This document shows, one piece after another, positions 46,898 through 60,140 of a DNA stretch of 64,000 nt; the first letter of the stretch is position 1, and each line of letters begins with the position of its first letter. Source of the DNA: Celoporthe dispersa (taxonomy: Eukaryota; Ascomycota; Sordariomycetes; Diaporthales; Cryphonectriaceae). Location of the stretch: NCBI GenBank assembly GCA_016584495.1, contig WAID01000003.1:310001-374000 (forward strand), in the 5' to 3' direction. The translations under genes and the position numbers were made by a program. The notes under the pieces were generated by a model that searched no databases, was not told the origin of the DNA, and saw only the letters and a program-made list of their open reading frames with translations.

Positions 46898-48937
46898 TCA
46901 GAAAAAATCAGGTGTGCCGAACAGATTTTGCTCGTCGATTTCCGCGCTTGGGCTGTCCATGAGGGATCGGAGGTGATCTTCATAGAGCGGATAGACGACC
47001 GCATCATGCGACGCAGTGATGTCCTGGTCACGGTACAAGGTGGTCGACTTGTGAAGCATGTTGTGGATGAATCTCACCGTCCACTCCAGCGTGGGATCTA
47101 TGGTGACAGAGGAGCGAAGGTGCGGATCTTGACAGAGGGAGGCGAGGGTCAGGAGGTTTCGGCTCTGGCTGTGTTGGCTGTTTGATCAGCATCGTGCAGA
47201 ACTCAGGTCCCAGGTCTGGGCAGACTATTCAAAGCAACTCACGTTTTCGCCAGGCTGCCCATGTTCACAGAGAAGTGGCATATTGCCGACACGCCGCAGA
47301 ATGCTGTTATGCTGTTGAGAAGAGCGTACACGCCCATGAGGAAGATTCTGTGGCTCGCCGGGCCGATTTGCGGCGACACTCCCTGTCTCCTGCTGGGCCC
47401 GTGATCTTGCATGAACTTCTGGTAGGTCTTTATGAAGGGCCGGTACACCTCAATCCGGGCCTCCCAGAACAAGGCATGGGTGCGCGCCACCACGACGTCC
47501 TTACTCCGGGGCTCATTGTCTTTAAAGTTGAGCGGCCCCAGCCAGATACCTTTCTTCCGCGTCACATCCTCCTCGAATCTCTGGATCAGGTTGATCTGCT
47601 TCACTAGGCTCCTCTCCAATTCCTCTCGGGGGTGTACCGTCAGATTTTGGCGCAGCCAGCGGCTCAGATATTTATTCGCGGCGAGGCTCCACACGGCCAG
47701 AGGCGTAGAGCCCGAGCGTTCCATCGCTGTAACCAGGTCTGGCCATGAAAGCTTGTCTTCAACTTCATTTATCCCAGACGGCCAGTAGCCCGTCTGGATG
47801 AGGTGGTGGCTGCAACAGATCAGCAGAGATCACACAAAGTCAACACTTTTTGCGTTGTTCCATACTTACCTCTCTATCTGACAGCAAGTCCAGTATGCCG
47901 TGAGCCACTCGATATCCTCCTTGCTGTCTAATTTGCCAGTGCCAACTCTACCGTGATCCTGGATCATCAGCTTCCTGAAAAAAGACCCCGAAGGATCCGT
48001 CGCTATCAGCAATGTTCTTCAGAAAGGATGAAAGGTCTGCACGAGATGGTGATTACATACGAGCGTGTTTCATCAATGAGCACGCCAGCTGCAAATTTGA
48101 TGTGATGAATGCTCGCCTCTGAGAAGCCAAGCTGATCACAGTACAGGCTGGCTATGATATGACAGTGGACGAGGCCGATGTCATCAGACTCGGCGAAGTG
48201 GGACAGCATACGCGATGCCTTGGTGTAGTACTCGGTACCAGGGAGGTATTGCTGCTGCTGAGAAACTGAGGCCACAAAGGTCTTGGCCTCGTGCGCACGT
48301 ATCTCCGAAATCCTGTGCTCGCAGAGTTTACCAAACGCGGTCACCAGAAGCACCAGTACAGTATCAAGACTGCTTCGGAATGTTGTTTCCACCAGAGGCT
48401 TTTGCTCTTCTAAATGGCTCGAATCTGTTGGGCGCGCTGTAGGGTCTGTAGGGTCTATGACGCCCGCCTCCGCTAGGACTTGATTGACCAAGGTGTCGAG
48501 TTTCGCCTTGGTGATCAAGGGGTACAGATGATGGTAATGGTCCTTGTAAGTGCGCACATGGCTGTACACTGTATCGGGCTGGATGTTTTGCCAAGTCATC
48601 TCATACCGGGGCACCCTGCTATCATGGTTCTCGGGCAATAGTTCCGAGTCTGTGGCTTGCTCGACGGGTTCGAGCTTCTGCTCAGCTTCATGAGATTGAC
48701 CGTCTGCGATCGGTTCCTGCTGATTGTCATCTGGCCCCTGAGGTGATTCAGCTTCGGCCTTGATCTGTTGCTGCTCCCCGGAAGCGTCCTGGAGGTCTTC
48801 AACTTCAGAGGACAATTTCTTAGTCACACTGTCTTTCTGTTAATAAAGATATCATGTCAATCTTCTTCGCAATGCATGAAGACTCACTGCTCATCCGATC
48901 CATCTGCTTTTCTCTTTCTAGTATTCTCGTCAGACAT
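46898..48937 (-). CDS. Fungal transcription-factor-domain protein lacking an N-terminal zinc cluster
   Basis: Five exons on the minus strand (48888-48937, 48061-48828, 47870-47974, 47243-47809, 46898-47162) join in frame to 584 residues. The start 'MSDENTRKRKADGSDE' is followed by an acidic, Gln-rich stretch, then a helical region: 'YKDHYHHLYPLITKAKLDTL', 'LDTVLVLLVTAFGKLCEHRI', 'KASRMLSHFAESDDIGLVHC', 'EDIEWLTAYWTCCQIESHH' and 'WPSGINEVEDKLSWPDL'. The order and the 'TAYWTCCQIE' and 'HALFWEARIEVYRPF' segments are those of the middle homology region of fungal Zn2Cys6 regulators. No Cx2Cx6C cluster is present in any exon, and the short first exon leaves no room for one. It could be a regulator without a DNA-binding domain, or a gene whose N-terminal exon was lost. 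Two splice sites (acceptors at 48829 and 47163) were chosen to keep the frame. Confidence 0.78.
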
Positions 48938-51577
48938 AGTAACAGTAGGAAGGTAGAGAGTTAGAAAGATGACGACTGTATAGCTATGTGCAAAGGCAGC
49001 GCAAGCAATGGCCAAAAAAAAAAAAAGATTTGGTATGTGCAAGATTCATAGGTCATAATCAACTCTACTCATCCAGAGGGGGATCATGCATTTTATGATG
49101 TAAACGTGGGCCAGTGGGAAGGCCCTACAAGGAGTTGCAGAAACATATACAGCAGACTTGCGCTCTATACATATCTAGGCTGGAGGCAATATCCTCGACC
49201 GCGCTGAGCTGGCAAAGCAACGCGGGATCTTGTGGCGCTGCATAACCCCCTTTGCTTTCTTGCTTCTGCCGGATCTCGTATACTTAACATGCGCCTTGGG
49301 GAGATGTACACAGCATTGGACGAGACACCCCGGCCGGGGACCCTCACGCATGCAGGAGGCGTAACAGAAACAAGCCAGTCTGGACGCACTTTCGGAGTGG
49401 ACAGCGCCATCACTGCACCGGCAGGATGATCTCTCAAGAGCCGAGTGTCCGGAAGACGCCTCCCAGCCCCTCTTCTCAAAGACTAGAAGCATAGTCAGTC
49501 CTCGAGGTGTTGCAGATCTCTGCCGGATTTGTGATAACATCGAGGGTCTGGATTTGTGCCCAAATGCAAGCTTGCTTCTTCGAGCCAGAAAACATCATAA
49601 ATTTCTTGGCCATCAGAGACAATGTGGATACTCTTGCTGACATGCATAGGCAAGGGAAATTAAGTATTGGGCGCTGCTTGTTTCTGCGCGGGAAGGGTCA
49701 ATGTCAGGCTGTGATGCACGGCTTCGACATTGGACCATCATTATGATGTCTACAACACACAGCCACGCAATGTCTTTGCAGACCATTTCCCAAAACAATA
49801 ATAGTGATGTTACGGCACTTGCGAAACTTGCAGGCACTACAATGGGGCCGAAGCTGTGCATCTAGTAAAGACGAAACAACTTATGCGGGCAAAAAGTATC
49901 TCAACTTGCTTCGGCATGGACGCCATCTGCGGGCATCGCGCGTCCCGAGCCCTCTCTTTGCCGATCGAATGCGACCGTTCAGCGTGCTGGTGGCCAACCA
50001 AGTCGGCCCATGGCTGTCGCAGACTCCACAGAGACGTCGTCGGTACAGTACTTGATGCCGTCTCTGTACAATAAGCAACACACTTTGCATGGAATATCTG
50101 CTCAATATGGAGTGAGGTCAGAGCATAAATACCTACGGGAGGGCTGGAGAATGAAAAGCCTGGACGATTTAAAACTGTTTAGCACTATTCCAAATGAGGA
50201 CCCTGCCTGTTCATACTTTTCCCTGTCAATCAATCTCGGACATGGTCGCATGATGTAGTGTGTTTTTGTATGGGCACAGCCCCCTCTCTTCTGTACTGTC
50301 AAAGTTGCTTTTTCTGCCGACATTAAGCTACCTACTTAGTGTAATTAGCTTACAGACTCTACTCAGGAAGTATTTTATGATACAATCTGGAGTGACAAAC
50401 TGATGATGGCTCAAGCTGCCAGACGATTGAGAACGGGAAAGCATTGTCATACCCGTGGAGAGCACGTTGAGACATCACTAGACATGCACATCTCTCTGAT
50501 GCACAAGGACTTGAACATCAGTACCTCCCTCGGCCCACGCCGAGGGGACATCCTCGCCGGGGATGCTTCTACTCAACATGTCAATGGGCTTCGGAGCCAG
50601 CTGGAACTTGCAGCTCGGGTTACACAAGGTGTGCCGCGGGCGGGGTTTACATCCCGTGTTCTACCAGGGCTTTCTCTTGTGACTCAGAGACATGAGGAAT
50701 TTGATGTATCATTCATTTCGGAGCGATGAATTCCCGCTCTGCTTCGCGCCTAGCCGCCGTGGCCGTCGTGGTGATCTTTGGGTAGCATTAGGTCTTGCCA
50801 CCGCAGAATAGACACTGCGAGTCTCGAGCTACTGTTCCCCTTCTCGAGACGGAGGTCGAGCATTCCTGCATCTAATATTGTCTCCCGGGAATGGTGAGAG
50901 GGATATGAGCAAGACTCATAGACCTCAATCTATCAGAAATGCCGACTTTTTTGAGACAGCCAAACTCCCCTCAAGCGGGCTCTGAAGTTGGCCAGCTGAT
51001 GTCCTGGAGGAAAACGCGGGAGGAGTGGCTTGATGTTCTGAAACATAATCACGCGTGACAGGCCTGAGCTGGCCAGTGAGAGTCTTTCCCTCGATGGGTC
51101 TGAGTTGTTTCTTTTTCTGTTTTTTCTTTTCTGCTCCCCTCTCTTCTCCTCTGGACGGGCTCGCATGGTTATTCCAGATTCGGGTAAATTACCTGCAAGG
51201 ACCGCGTATCGCGGTCACAGGTCACATCTCAGCTCGCTCTATCTCTCTGTCTTGGGGACTGTCCGCCACAACCCCCTCACCATCTGCATGAGCGATCTTC
51301 TCATTTCCTCTTCTGGCTTTCAGCGGCCCTGCTGACAATTGTGAGATCTGTCTCGATATACGGGTTTCTGGAGATCGTAATTTTCTCAAGTGATCGGTTC
51401 TCATGCCTGTGTTTCTCTCCCTGTTGTGGTACCTTGGCGCACAGCAGATGGAATCCCAACTTCACCCCCATTTATGATTGTATGTAATGTAATGTGACAC
51501 TGTATCTTCACTTTTGTTTATTGTACAGCTATCATGACAAAGGATCCCACTGCCACTGCTGAGCAGACTGTCTGTCT

Positions 51578-51602
51578 GTGTGTGTGTGTGTGTGTGTGTG
51601 TC
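51578..51602. repeat. (TG)n microsatellite
   Basis: About 12 TG units in intergenic DNA, seen directly. Confidence 0.9.
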
Positions 51603-52770
51603 TGGAAGGTAGCAAGAAGGCTGCCAGGTAACCCGGCGCGTAGAGATGGCCGAATTCGGCCCGGGTCTTCATGGAGGATCTCCGCATGTTGGCCCGGCCC
51701 AGCAGGGCATCGAACTCTAAGTGCCTGGTCCGGCAGCATGGCAGGTTGAGTCGCGCGACCTGTACGACAATAGGGCAGCATTTGGCAGGTGCCTATTGTG
51801 GCTGGAGTAGTAGTCTTGGTGGTTGGGCCTAGACCTGAACCTGAGGCCTGAAGGCCGGAGCCGAGGCCTGGATCTGGGGAGGGAGCCGGAGGGCGAAAAT
51901 CCTGGCAGCAGAAGAAATATGGCCTGTGGCGGGTAAAGAGAGAACAGAAGTAGAAATCAATTAACCAAGTGACCAACGGATACGAGGTGAACCTCAGCCG
52001 CAGAAAAGCAGAGAAAGAAGACAGGTGTCCTGGCAGCTTCAAGTCTCATGTTGGCAATCCTGTCCCTCTGATGAGAGGAGTCGCTGGGTGACAGGTCGAT
52101 AAGATGAGCATGCCCTTCAGCTCTATACTACGCATAGCATTCTCCTGGTCGACGGAAGCAACCCGAGTCGCAGGAACATTGGGGCCGTGGGGCCGCTCGT
52201 TCAGCCTCTAGCTCAGGTTCCTGTTCCTGTAACTAGACATGCCCGTGGTATTACAGTACTGGGTGCTGTGACAAGAACATGGGCTATCTCCGGCGGGAAA
52301 ATGTAACATGCGTACGAATTCGTATTTCACCCGCGCCCTACCCTGCAGACCCCAAGTTCGTCCGACTCACCTCGGCTGACTCAAGACACATCCGCTCGCC
52401 CCCCCAGGTCCGCCGCTCTGCTGCGCGTTTCTGCCTCACAGATGAGCGGTCAGGCTCTGAAACAAGAACGACATGCTGGAGGGAATGCTCTTGGCTTGAT
52501 TCGAATTTAAATATAGTGTCTGCACGCCGAAAATCCGAGAGAAAACGGGTACTGTACCATAAAAGCGTCATCGGTCGAGGGAGTTGTGAAGCAAAGTGGT
52601 GGTGAGTGGATCAACCTGTGGAAAGTGGTTGCAGCGATGTTTCTCAGCTTAGGCACACGCGGCATGCAATCTCTGCGAGCTGGCTGGCGATGATAGCCCT
52701 GCTCACAAGAGCGGGCAGCTCGCTAGATGATAACCCGTGCCGGCAGAATTGGGCCTAGATAAAGGATAAA

Positions 52771-52784
52771 GAGAGAGAGGATAA

Positions 52785-52811
<27 letters not shown>
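52771..52811. repeat. (GA)n microsatellite
   Basis: GA repeats in two blocks interrupted by 'GATAAA', which also occurs just before the first block. Confidence 0.9.
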
Positions 52812-52815
<4 letters not shown>

Positions 52816-55254
52816 CAGAAAAACTTATTGCGTGTTGGAACAAGACTATCAACAGAACAGACTAGCGTAGGATGTCAGGTCAAAATCACTCATGTCAGTC
52901 AGCCAGGTCCGGTGCGGAATGAGTGAGGGTGAAAGTCCGTGCGCCTTTTGCCGCGTGGAAATGAAAGTCCAGCCGTGGTTCCTGGATCGACGGGGACGTT
53001 TCCATGGAACACGTGTTTTGGAAGGAAAAAAAAAAGAAAAGAAAAGAAAAAACAATCAAAGGGAAACACCAAGGACAGGACCACTGACCCGTCCCATCCC
53101 ATCTCGTCCAGCGCATGACCTGGGATGACGTTTTGTTTTGTTTTGAAGGAACGTGATGAGATGATGATGATGATGCTGGCCGCTGGAAACAGCTGCCTCC
53201 CACAGCAAAGCCGCCCAAGCCGCCTGATTATTCGTCTGAACCTGGGCCTCTAGGCATACCAACAATTGGCCGAGGTTTAAACAATTGTCGGTTTGGACAA
53301 GTCATGCATACCCTATGGTACACCTGTGGTGGTCTGACTGGTTGACAACTGGAGACTGGGTCCTTCCCCTCCCCAGCAGCACGTAATTCGTACCGCGTGC
53401 TTGCCGCTGCTGCTGCTGGTGGGCGGGCCTAGAGATGGGGTGCCTGGGGGGGAGTGAGAGAGAGGGGAGGGGGCCTGGATGAGGCGAAACCAAGCCTCGA
53501 TAGCCTGCCGTAGTACCATACTTGTAGGTCATGGGAGAGGAGCGACAGCAGCGCTAGCAGGACAGGGGGTACCCGCCCAGGCCCGCAAGCTCCCGAGGCT
53601 GCCCCATCAGTGCTCATCCCCCCTGTCCACCTGCCATGGGCACCTCCTCACCTACCTTACCGTATGTGTTAGTACAGCAGAACTGGGGGCTGTGCCTGGC
53701 CTGCCTGGGTGGTTCCCCCCCCGGCTCCCCCTGTAGAAAGTGGTGCAAAATCCCATCAATCGATGCTGTGCAGGAGGTCATGTGCGTGCACGCGATACGG
53801 TAACATGCAAGGTGCTGCAAGGCTTGCGTCGTAAGTCCTGACCCTTTTGCTCCGCCGGCTTCCGATCGTACCTTTGGAAACCCGCGCTGGAGATGACTGA
53901 ACTGACTGGTCACCCACCGGCCCTGTTGTGGTCAGGCTCTGGCTCTGGCTCAGGCTCTACACACACACGCCTTTCGCCTCTTCTCTCACCCAATCTCCAA
54001 TCTCGACTCTCCACTTCAGCACACCCCCTCCCCCCTACCACTAAAGCGCCGCCCCCCCCAGCAACACCTACAACAAGCCTGCACGCTCCTTCGCCTCAGA
54101 TTGCGACCCCCAGTGCACAGGCCAGACCTAACCCCAACCGAACCTTGACCTTGACCTTGGTCCCTTTTTTCTCCTCACCAAGATCCAACTTTACTGAATT
54201 TACTTCCCGTCTTCGTCATCATCGTTCATCTCCTCGTCTTGTTTAGATTCCCCCCCCCCCCCTTCTCTTCTTTCTCTTCCTTCCAATCCCAGTTCCATTC
54301 CCTATTTCGTATTCTCACCCTTTCCATCCCTCCCCCCCCACACATCCCAACGACATCATCACAGGCTCATTACATCGATCCTCGACCCTCTTATCACCAA
54401 CTTTGTCCTGCCCCCCGGCTTCTTAACTCTCTTCCTCTCGGCGCGACCTTTTTTTTTTTATTTAAATTTTTTTATACCAACTTCACCCTTCCGAATAAAG
54501 CTGGTTCGTACTACAGTAATGTTAATCAGAAGCCTTTGACCGGACATCCCTCTCTGGGCAGCGAGGTTGTCTCGGACGGTCTCATCTCATTTGTCGAGGA
54601 CCTCGCCGAACGAGAAGACGAGATTGGAGCTGAAAGTGCTTCATACACACACGGTCTCTGCTCCGAGCTCGAGGCGCCCGTCTAGAGAACCCACCTACCC
54701 CCACGGGGCTTCAGGAGATTGTACGGCGAGGGCCATTTTCCACAACACAGTCCTCCTGCCCCTTCGGCCGTCGACCTGACCCCCGAGACGAGACATTGGC
54801 TCAGCTCAGCCTTGTCTCTGTCCCTGTCCCCTTCGCCGTCCCTGCTGTCGATCTTTCTCTCCCTCGGACTCGGGACATACCGTCACGCCGGCCCCTTGGG
54901 TCTATCTCCCTCTCCTCCTTGCACCAGACATCCAGACTATCACCACCCTCGCGGCTTCAACCTCCCTCATTCGTCTCTGCAGGACCAGCCCGTTCTGGTT
55001 CTGCCCTCCTCGGACAAGCTGGATTCGTACGTTGTTTCCTCCCTTGCCCTCCATCACCTACGGGTGTACCTGATTCTAATCCCCCCCCCCCCCGGGCGAC
55101 CCTTCCACCCCGTCCTGTCATATCAGCTAGAGGAACCTCTACTTCACACTGTTCCCTGTCTCACACTATTTTTTTCTTAACGGTTCACATTCCTCGGGTG
55201 AATCACCGAACACGCAATTTCCCCCCCCCTCTCTTTTTCTTTTCCTGTGGTACA

Positions 55255-57614
55255 ATGCTAGCTCCTGGTTCACTGGCAAGAAACAGTCTCAGCTGGACAC
55301 CACAACCTCTCCACCTGACAACGGCTCCACGTGAACCCGCAGCTTCACATATGGAGGTGCAGACGACTAACTCTGGATGGCGCAGCTTCATGACCGTGGC
55401 CTCAGGATGGTCACAATTCCATCATGGCCCTAGCCCGAGCCCAGCCTCGACGTCGCAGCAGACGAGCCGACTCCGCTCCCAATCCACGGCTACAGGTCCT
55501 CCCCCCAGGTCTCTCTCCGCCTCCGCCGTCGTCAAGCCGCGGTCCAACACCCAGAGCTCGAGTATGGCCGCCGACGTCTCCTCGTTTGCGATAGGGGACC
55601 GGTCCTTCAGCGGTATCTCGGAGAACGACCTCGACCTAACGACAATACCCGACCCTCGGAGCAGGTCCATGACGCCCTCGAATATGGACGGCGCCTCCAC
55701 CCCCACCGGCAGCACCCCGAACTGAGCGATGAGGTCGCGACGCTGAGCTCGAAGCTCGTCCAGGCCATCAACCACCAGACCACCCTCGACGACAGCCTGT
55801 CCGAGACGCGAGCCGAGCTCGAGAGGGCCCGCGAGCAGATCCGGTCCATGGAGGTCCAGCTCGACAAGCAAAGAGAAATGTTGGTTGGCGACATCTGGGT
55901 TCGGCGAAAGTCGGTTGAGGCTGAGAAGACTAACCTGTTGTCCAGGATCGCGGAGGAGAAGAGACTGCGCCTGGAGGCCGAGCAGGAGAAGAAGCGGATC
56001 GAGCAGGAGCTGGAGAACCTGACGACGGAGCTGTTCGAGGAGGCTAACAACATGGTCATCTCGGCCAAGGAGGAGGCTCGCAAGGAGCAGGACGTCGTCC
56101 AGCGCAAGAACGACCTGCTCAGGGCCCAGCTGGCCGACACCGAGGGCCTCCTCAAGTCGCAGCAGGAGCAGCTCATCGAGCTGAAGCGGGTCATGGAGCA
56201 GATGAACGCCGACCGGGACGACCAGACCGCCACCACCACCACCCCGTCCTCGCCGGGCTACAGCAAGTTCGACGCGCGCGAGGACGATACCCCCACATCG
56301 GAGATCGGCTCGCAGTCCGGGCTGTCCGACCTGATCGCGCCCTCCTACCCCACGAGCTTCACCCACCTGCTGCAGCCCGTCCTGCGCACTGATATCAACG
56401 CCTACCAGGACTTTGCGAACCTCTGCGAGACCTCGAGGAGGGCGGCCAGCCGGCCCCCCTCAGGGACCCACACAGCTCTCGGCCTCGGCCTGATCGGGTC
56501 CAGCGCCAGTGCTGCCTCTGTAGGCATCCCCTCCAGCGCCTCTACGGCCTCATTATCCTCGGCTGGATCGCCGGCAGCCTCCTCCACGTTCTCGCCCCAG
56601 ACACCGAACACCCCTGCCTCGGCACACAGTGTTGCGCCGTCGCTGCCGACCCCCCCGCTCAAGGACACTAAATTCTACAAGCGGGTGCTGGCAGAGGACA
56701 TCGAGCCAACGTTGCGGCTGGACAGCGCGCCGGGCCTGTCATGGTTAGCCCGCCGCTCCGTCATCACGGCCATGTCGGATGGGTCGTTGGTCGTGGAGCC
56801 AGTGCCGACCACAGGGACCTACGCCATGCTCTCGAAACCGCAGTTCTACCCGTGCTCGCTCTGTGGCGAGAGCCGCAAGGACGACCAGTACCTGCGGCGA
56901 TACCGGTTCCGGACCAGCGAGAACAGCTCCTCCCAGCGCTACCCCCTCTGCAGATACTGTCTCAACCGCGTGCGGGCCACCTGTGACTTCCTCGGGTTCC
57001 TGAGGATCGTCAAAGACGGCCACTGGCGGACGGACGACGATGATTCCGAGAAGGCAGCGTGGGAGGAGAGCGTGAGGCTGCGCGAGAACATGTTCTGGAC
57101 CCGCATTGGCGGCGGCGTCCGTCCCATCATGCAGGGTTTTCATGCACACACACACAGCGTTGCTGAGAAGAGCCCCCGCCCGAGCCGGGACGAGGCCGTC
57201 CTTGCTCTACCCGACAGCAGAGCCGGGTCGGTCCGAGATGAAAAGATCGGCGGAGACCAGGGACAAGATGAGGAAGTGACGGATGCCACCCCGGACGAGG
57301 AGGACAAGTCAGAAGGATTCGAGACGCCCTTGGAAGGATTGACGCCCGAAGCCTCACGGAACACCATCCCCGACGCCAGGGAAGACGACGACGACAAAGA
57401 CGAGGACGAGGAGCAAGACATCACGAAAGACAATGCCCCCATCGAGATCGTGGAGGAGGCATTGCAGGTCAACAGAGACCAAGTCAAGGCCATCCCCAGG
57501 CCGCCACGGACACCATCACCCAGCGACAGCAACCGACTCTCGTCGCAGTCGCTTACCCCGAAGTCTCTGGAGTCCAACAAGAACATCTCATTGAACATCC
57601 CCAGCGACCCTTGA
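55255..57614 (+). CDS. SEC2: Sec2, Rab (Sec4) guanine nucleotide exchange factor; one-base frame break
   Basis: The start is ATG 55255; 55351 is a possible alternative. The first ~155 residues are disordered, ending '...STPTGSTP'. One base seems missing in the CCCC run 55714-55717; adding it continues as 'ELSDEVATLSSKLVQAINHQ' in frame 0. The Sec2 coiled coil follows: 'RAELERAREQIRSMEVQLDK', 'REMLVGDIWVRRKSVEAEK', 'EEANNMVISAKEEARKEQDV' and 'RKNDLLRAQLADTEGLLKSQ'. This coil opens Sec4 on secretory vesicles. After a Ser/Pro linker there is a conserved fungal C-terminal domain, 'DTKFYKRVLAEDIEPTL', with paired cysteines 'PCSLCGESRKDD' and 'PLCRYCLNRVRATCDF', and 'FLRIVKDGHWR'. The final ~150 residues are acidic and disordered. 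Total about 785 residues. It drives polarised exocytosis at the hyphal tip. Confidence 0.92.
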
Positions 57615-60140
57615 GGGACCTGCTTACGACCACCTACACACCCCCCCCTCCCCCCCAAATACAAAAAACCACCAAAACCTAATGAGTTCATACACACACA
57701 CAACTCCTTTTCAGATCTATACATTTTAATACAACGAATGCGGCTGCGAGCAGGAGGCATCGGACCCTGGCATTCACAACTCTCTTGAGGCAGCACATGC
57801 AACCCTGAACACCGGACCCTATTCGTTCCAGGCGTTGAGGGGCTCTTACGATGAATATGCCGCCCACCTGGCCACCTCTAGAGGACACCACCGGCCCGTG
57901 GTTACACGTCTTGCGCACGACACTGCGGCATCAGACATGACCACGGCGTGTGCGCATCTGGACAACTTGGCAAAGGGGCTGGCGGACAGACTACGCTTAA
58001 AAAATCTTCCTGGAAACAAAATATTTTCTCACGAGCAGCCGTCGGCAAGATCACAGATACTTGACGCAAGACGTACCGGCTGGCCTGGACGGATGGACGG
58101 GCACATAAACGACGGAAAAGGCCATTCTGGGCAAAGGCGGGGGTGGTTGTTCATTCTCATGGCTGGAAGGGCCCGGGCTGGGCTGGGCTGGTGGTTGGCG
58201 GCGTCAGTCCACGGACAGGACATGGGCAGGATGGATAGAGAGGAGGTGGTGGGGACACACGGAGAGAGAGAGCACCCAGCTCTCGTGTCGTCGGCCCCCT
58301 CCTGAAAAGAAAAATAGTACCTTTTTAATCATACCAGAAGACATGGCATCAAGGCGCTCGTCCAAGAGGCGACGCTACATTCAGACCCTGGCATCTCATC
58401 TCAGCTCCCACCCCATGACCCGCGTGCTTGCGTTGCTTCTATCTGCTCTCCACAGTAGCATGTATACAAGGTCTGCAGCGTAAAAAGACGAGGCCACTTT
58501 GTGCCGTCGCACCCGACTGCTGTCTCAGCCAGGAGAGCTATCTCTCGACCTGTCCTGCCGGCGATCTTTTTCCATATCGGAAAAAAGAAGCAGAAGCAGA
58601 AGCAGAAGCAAGCAGCAGTACCCATCCAATCCATGCATGGACGGGTGTGTAGCGGGCGGCCCCTGGTGGGCGGGCGTGCGCTACCGGCATGCGAGCGAGG
58701 AGGGGAGCCGGGCGCTTAACCCACATCGCCAACTGGTTGGCCAGGGCCCCGCTCTTACCTTGGTTGCTTATGTACGTGGGCCGAGCCGGGGGCGGAGGAG
58801 GAGGACGGACAAGGGCGTGTGGCGAGAGTTGATGATAGCCACCTGACGAGCCACTTGAGAGAAATATCGGCACCTGCGTGCCCTCTCACGAGTCTTCTCT
58901 CTGAGACACACACGGCCTGGCTGGGTGTCAGAGTTGAAGCTGTAGTGAGGCACTTTGTCTGACGGGACCCGGCGATTACGATTGCATCGACACCCACCGT
59001 CACACGCTCTCGGCTGCTCGATTGGTCCGAGTTTGGTGATGACTGGCTGACCGGCCTTGCATGCAATGTGGTGATATTCTGGTATTGGAGGGCGACAAGG
59101 AAGAAGGAGGGGAGGTGGCCTGTCACACTCATCGCCTAACCTCCCCCCCCCCTCCCCTCCCTCTCTCTCCTTAGCACACGCACACACACACCTACCTTCA
59201 CACTCTCGGCGGTTCGCCCTGGAGGACACCCAGCACATCACGACCATTGGTCGGGTATGACAGGGGCCAGGATAGAGGCGGCACAAAGTGATGATCACCC
59301 CTGCTGTGCGATCTGACTGGTCGAGTCTACCTTTTTTTTCTTTCCCTTTTCTCTCTCGTTCTCTTATTATTATTTTTACTATGGTCCATTTACTCCGTAC
59401 AGACAGACTTTCTCCACCCTGCTGCAAGCTGCAGTCACCTTCAGGGTCGAGGCATCCCTCCTCGCCCGGCGGCTAGAGTTCTGTGTCGGAGGGCCCCCAT
59501 GTTACCCTGTCCCCTTCCCTCTTCCCACCCCTCCCTCCTCTGCAGATTGCTGCAGCATGCTACCACATTTCACCTAGCACACCTTTCAATGGCGCGTTGC
59601 GCCCTCTCTCTCTCCATTCGGACCCACGGAATCACGGCAGAAAAATGGGCATGCACACACACATACACAGCTGGGTAGGTCAAGGTGGGTGTGGGTGATC
59701 AATTGGCCTGGGCTCTCTCCCTCTCTCGCTCTCACTCATATTATCTAGACCATCGCCCGTCCTTTTTTTCTTTTTTTTTCCTCTTTCTCTTTCTTGCTTT
59801 GCATACTGTAATCTTGACCCTTTCCATTTTCCGAATTCTTGTATAACCTCAAAGGTCACATAATCACAAACGACTCCATCCAGACGGCAGCACCCCTTCG
59901 GTTACCCGACGCCGAATAGTTTCGCGGACTGCTGCAGCGGACAAACCGCACCGTCGTTCATAGCCTCGTCACAGCACCAGCTACCTGGGCCGCAGCCTGA
60001 GAGGGACGCCCCAGACGAAGAGAGCACGAGAGCTTTATTACAGCCCCTCTCTCTCTCTCTCCATCGAGGCCACCACCACTTCACGACAGGCTCTCGCGCC
60101 TTGCCTATTCTACGAGACACATCTGCACACATCCTCCACC
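57615..60140. other. 2.5-kb intergenic region upstream of the Bim1-like gene
   Basis: No coding region can be supported. The left part is the SEC2 3' region. The right part is CT-rich with a C10 run (about 59144-59153), T-rich tracts (59766-59790), CT repeats (60043-60060), and a leader to the ATG at 60141. Confidence 0.55.

Larger units (their letters stand above)
48938..55254. other. 6.3-kb gene-poor region ending in a long SEC2 leader
   Basis: No gene with coding character is found between 48.94 and about 53.9 kb; open frames here are short and composition-driven. Visible features are a (TG)n repeat (51578-51602), a (GA)n repeat (52771-52811), an A run near 53029, and purine/pyrimidine strand asymmetry. 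From about 53.9 kb to 55.25 kb the plus strand is pyrimidine-rich with C13 runs at 54250-54262 and 55081-55093, a likely long leader and promoter of SEC2. Confidence 0.5.

Noticed and set aside
54796..55254. N-terminal extension of SEC2 from 54796
   Set aside because: The stretch is pyrimidine-rich leader giving Pro/Ser/Leu runs with no conservation; ATG 55255 is the better start.
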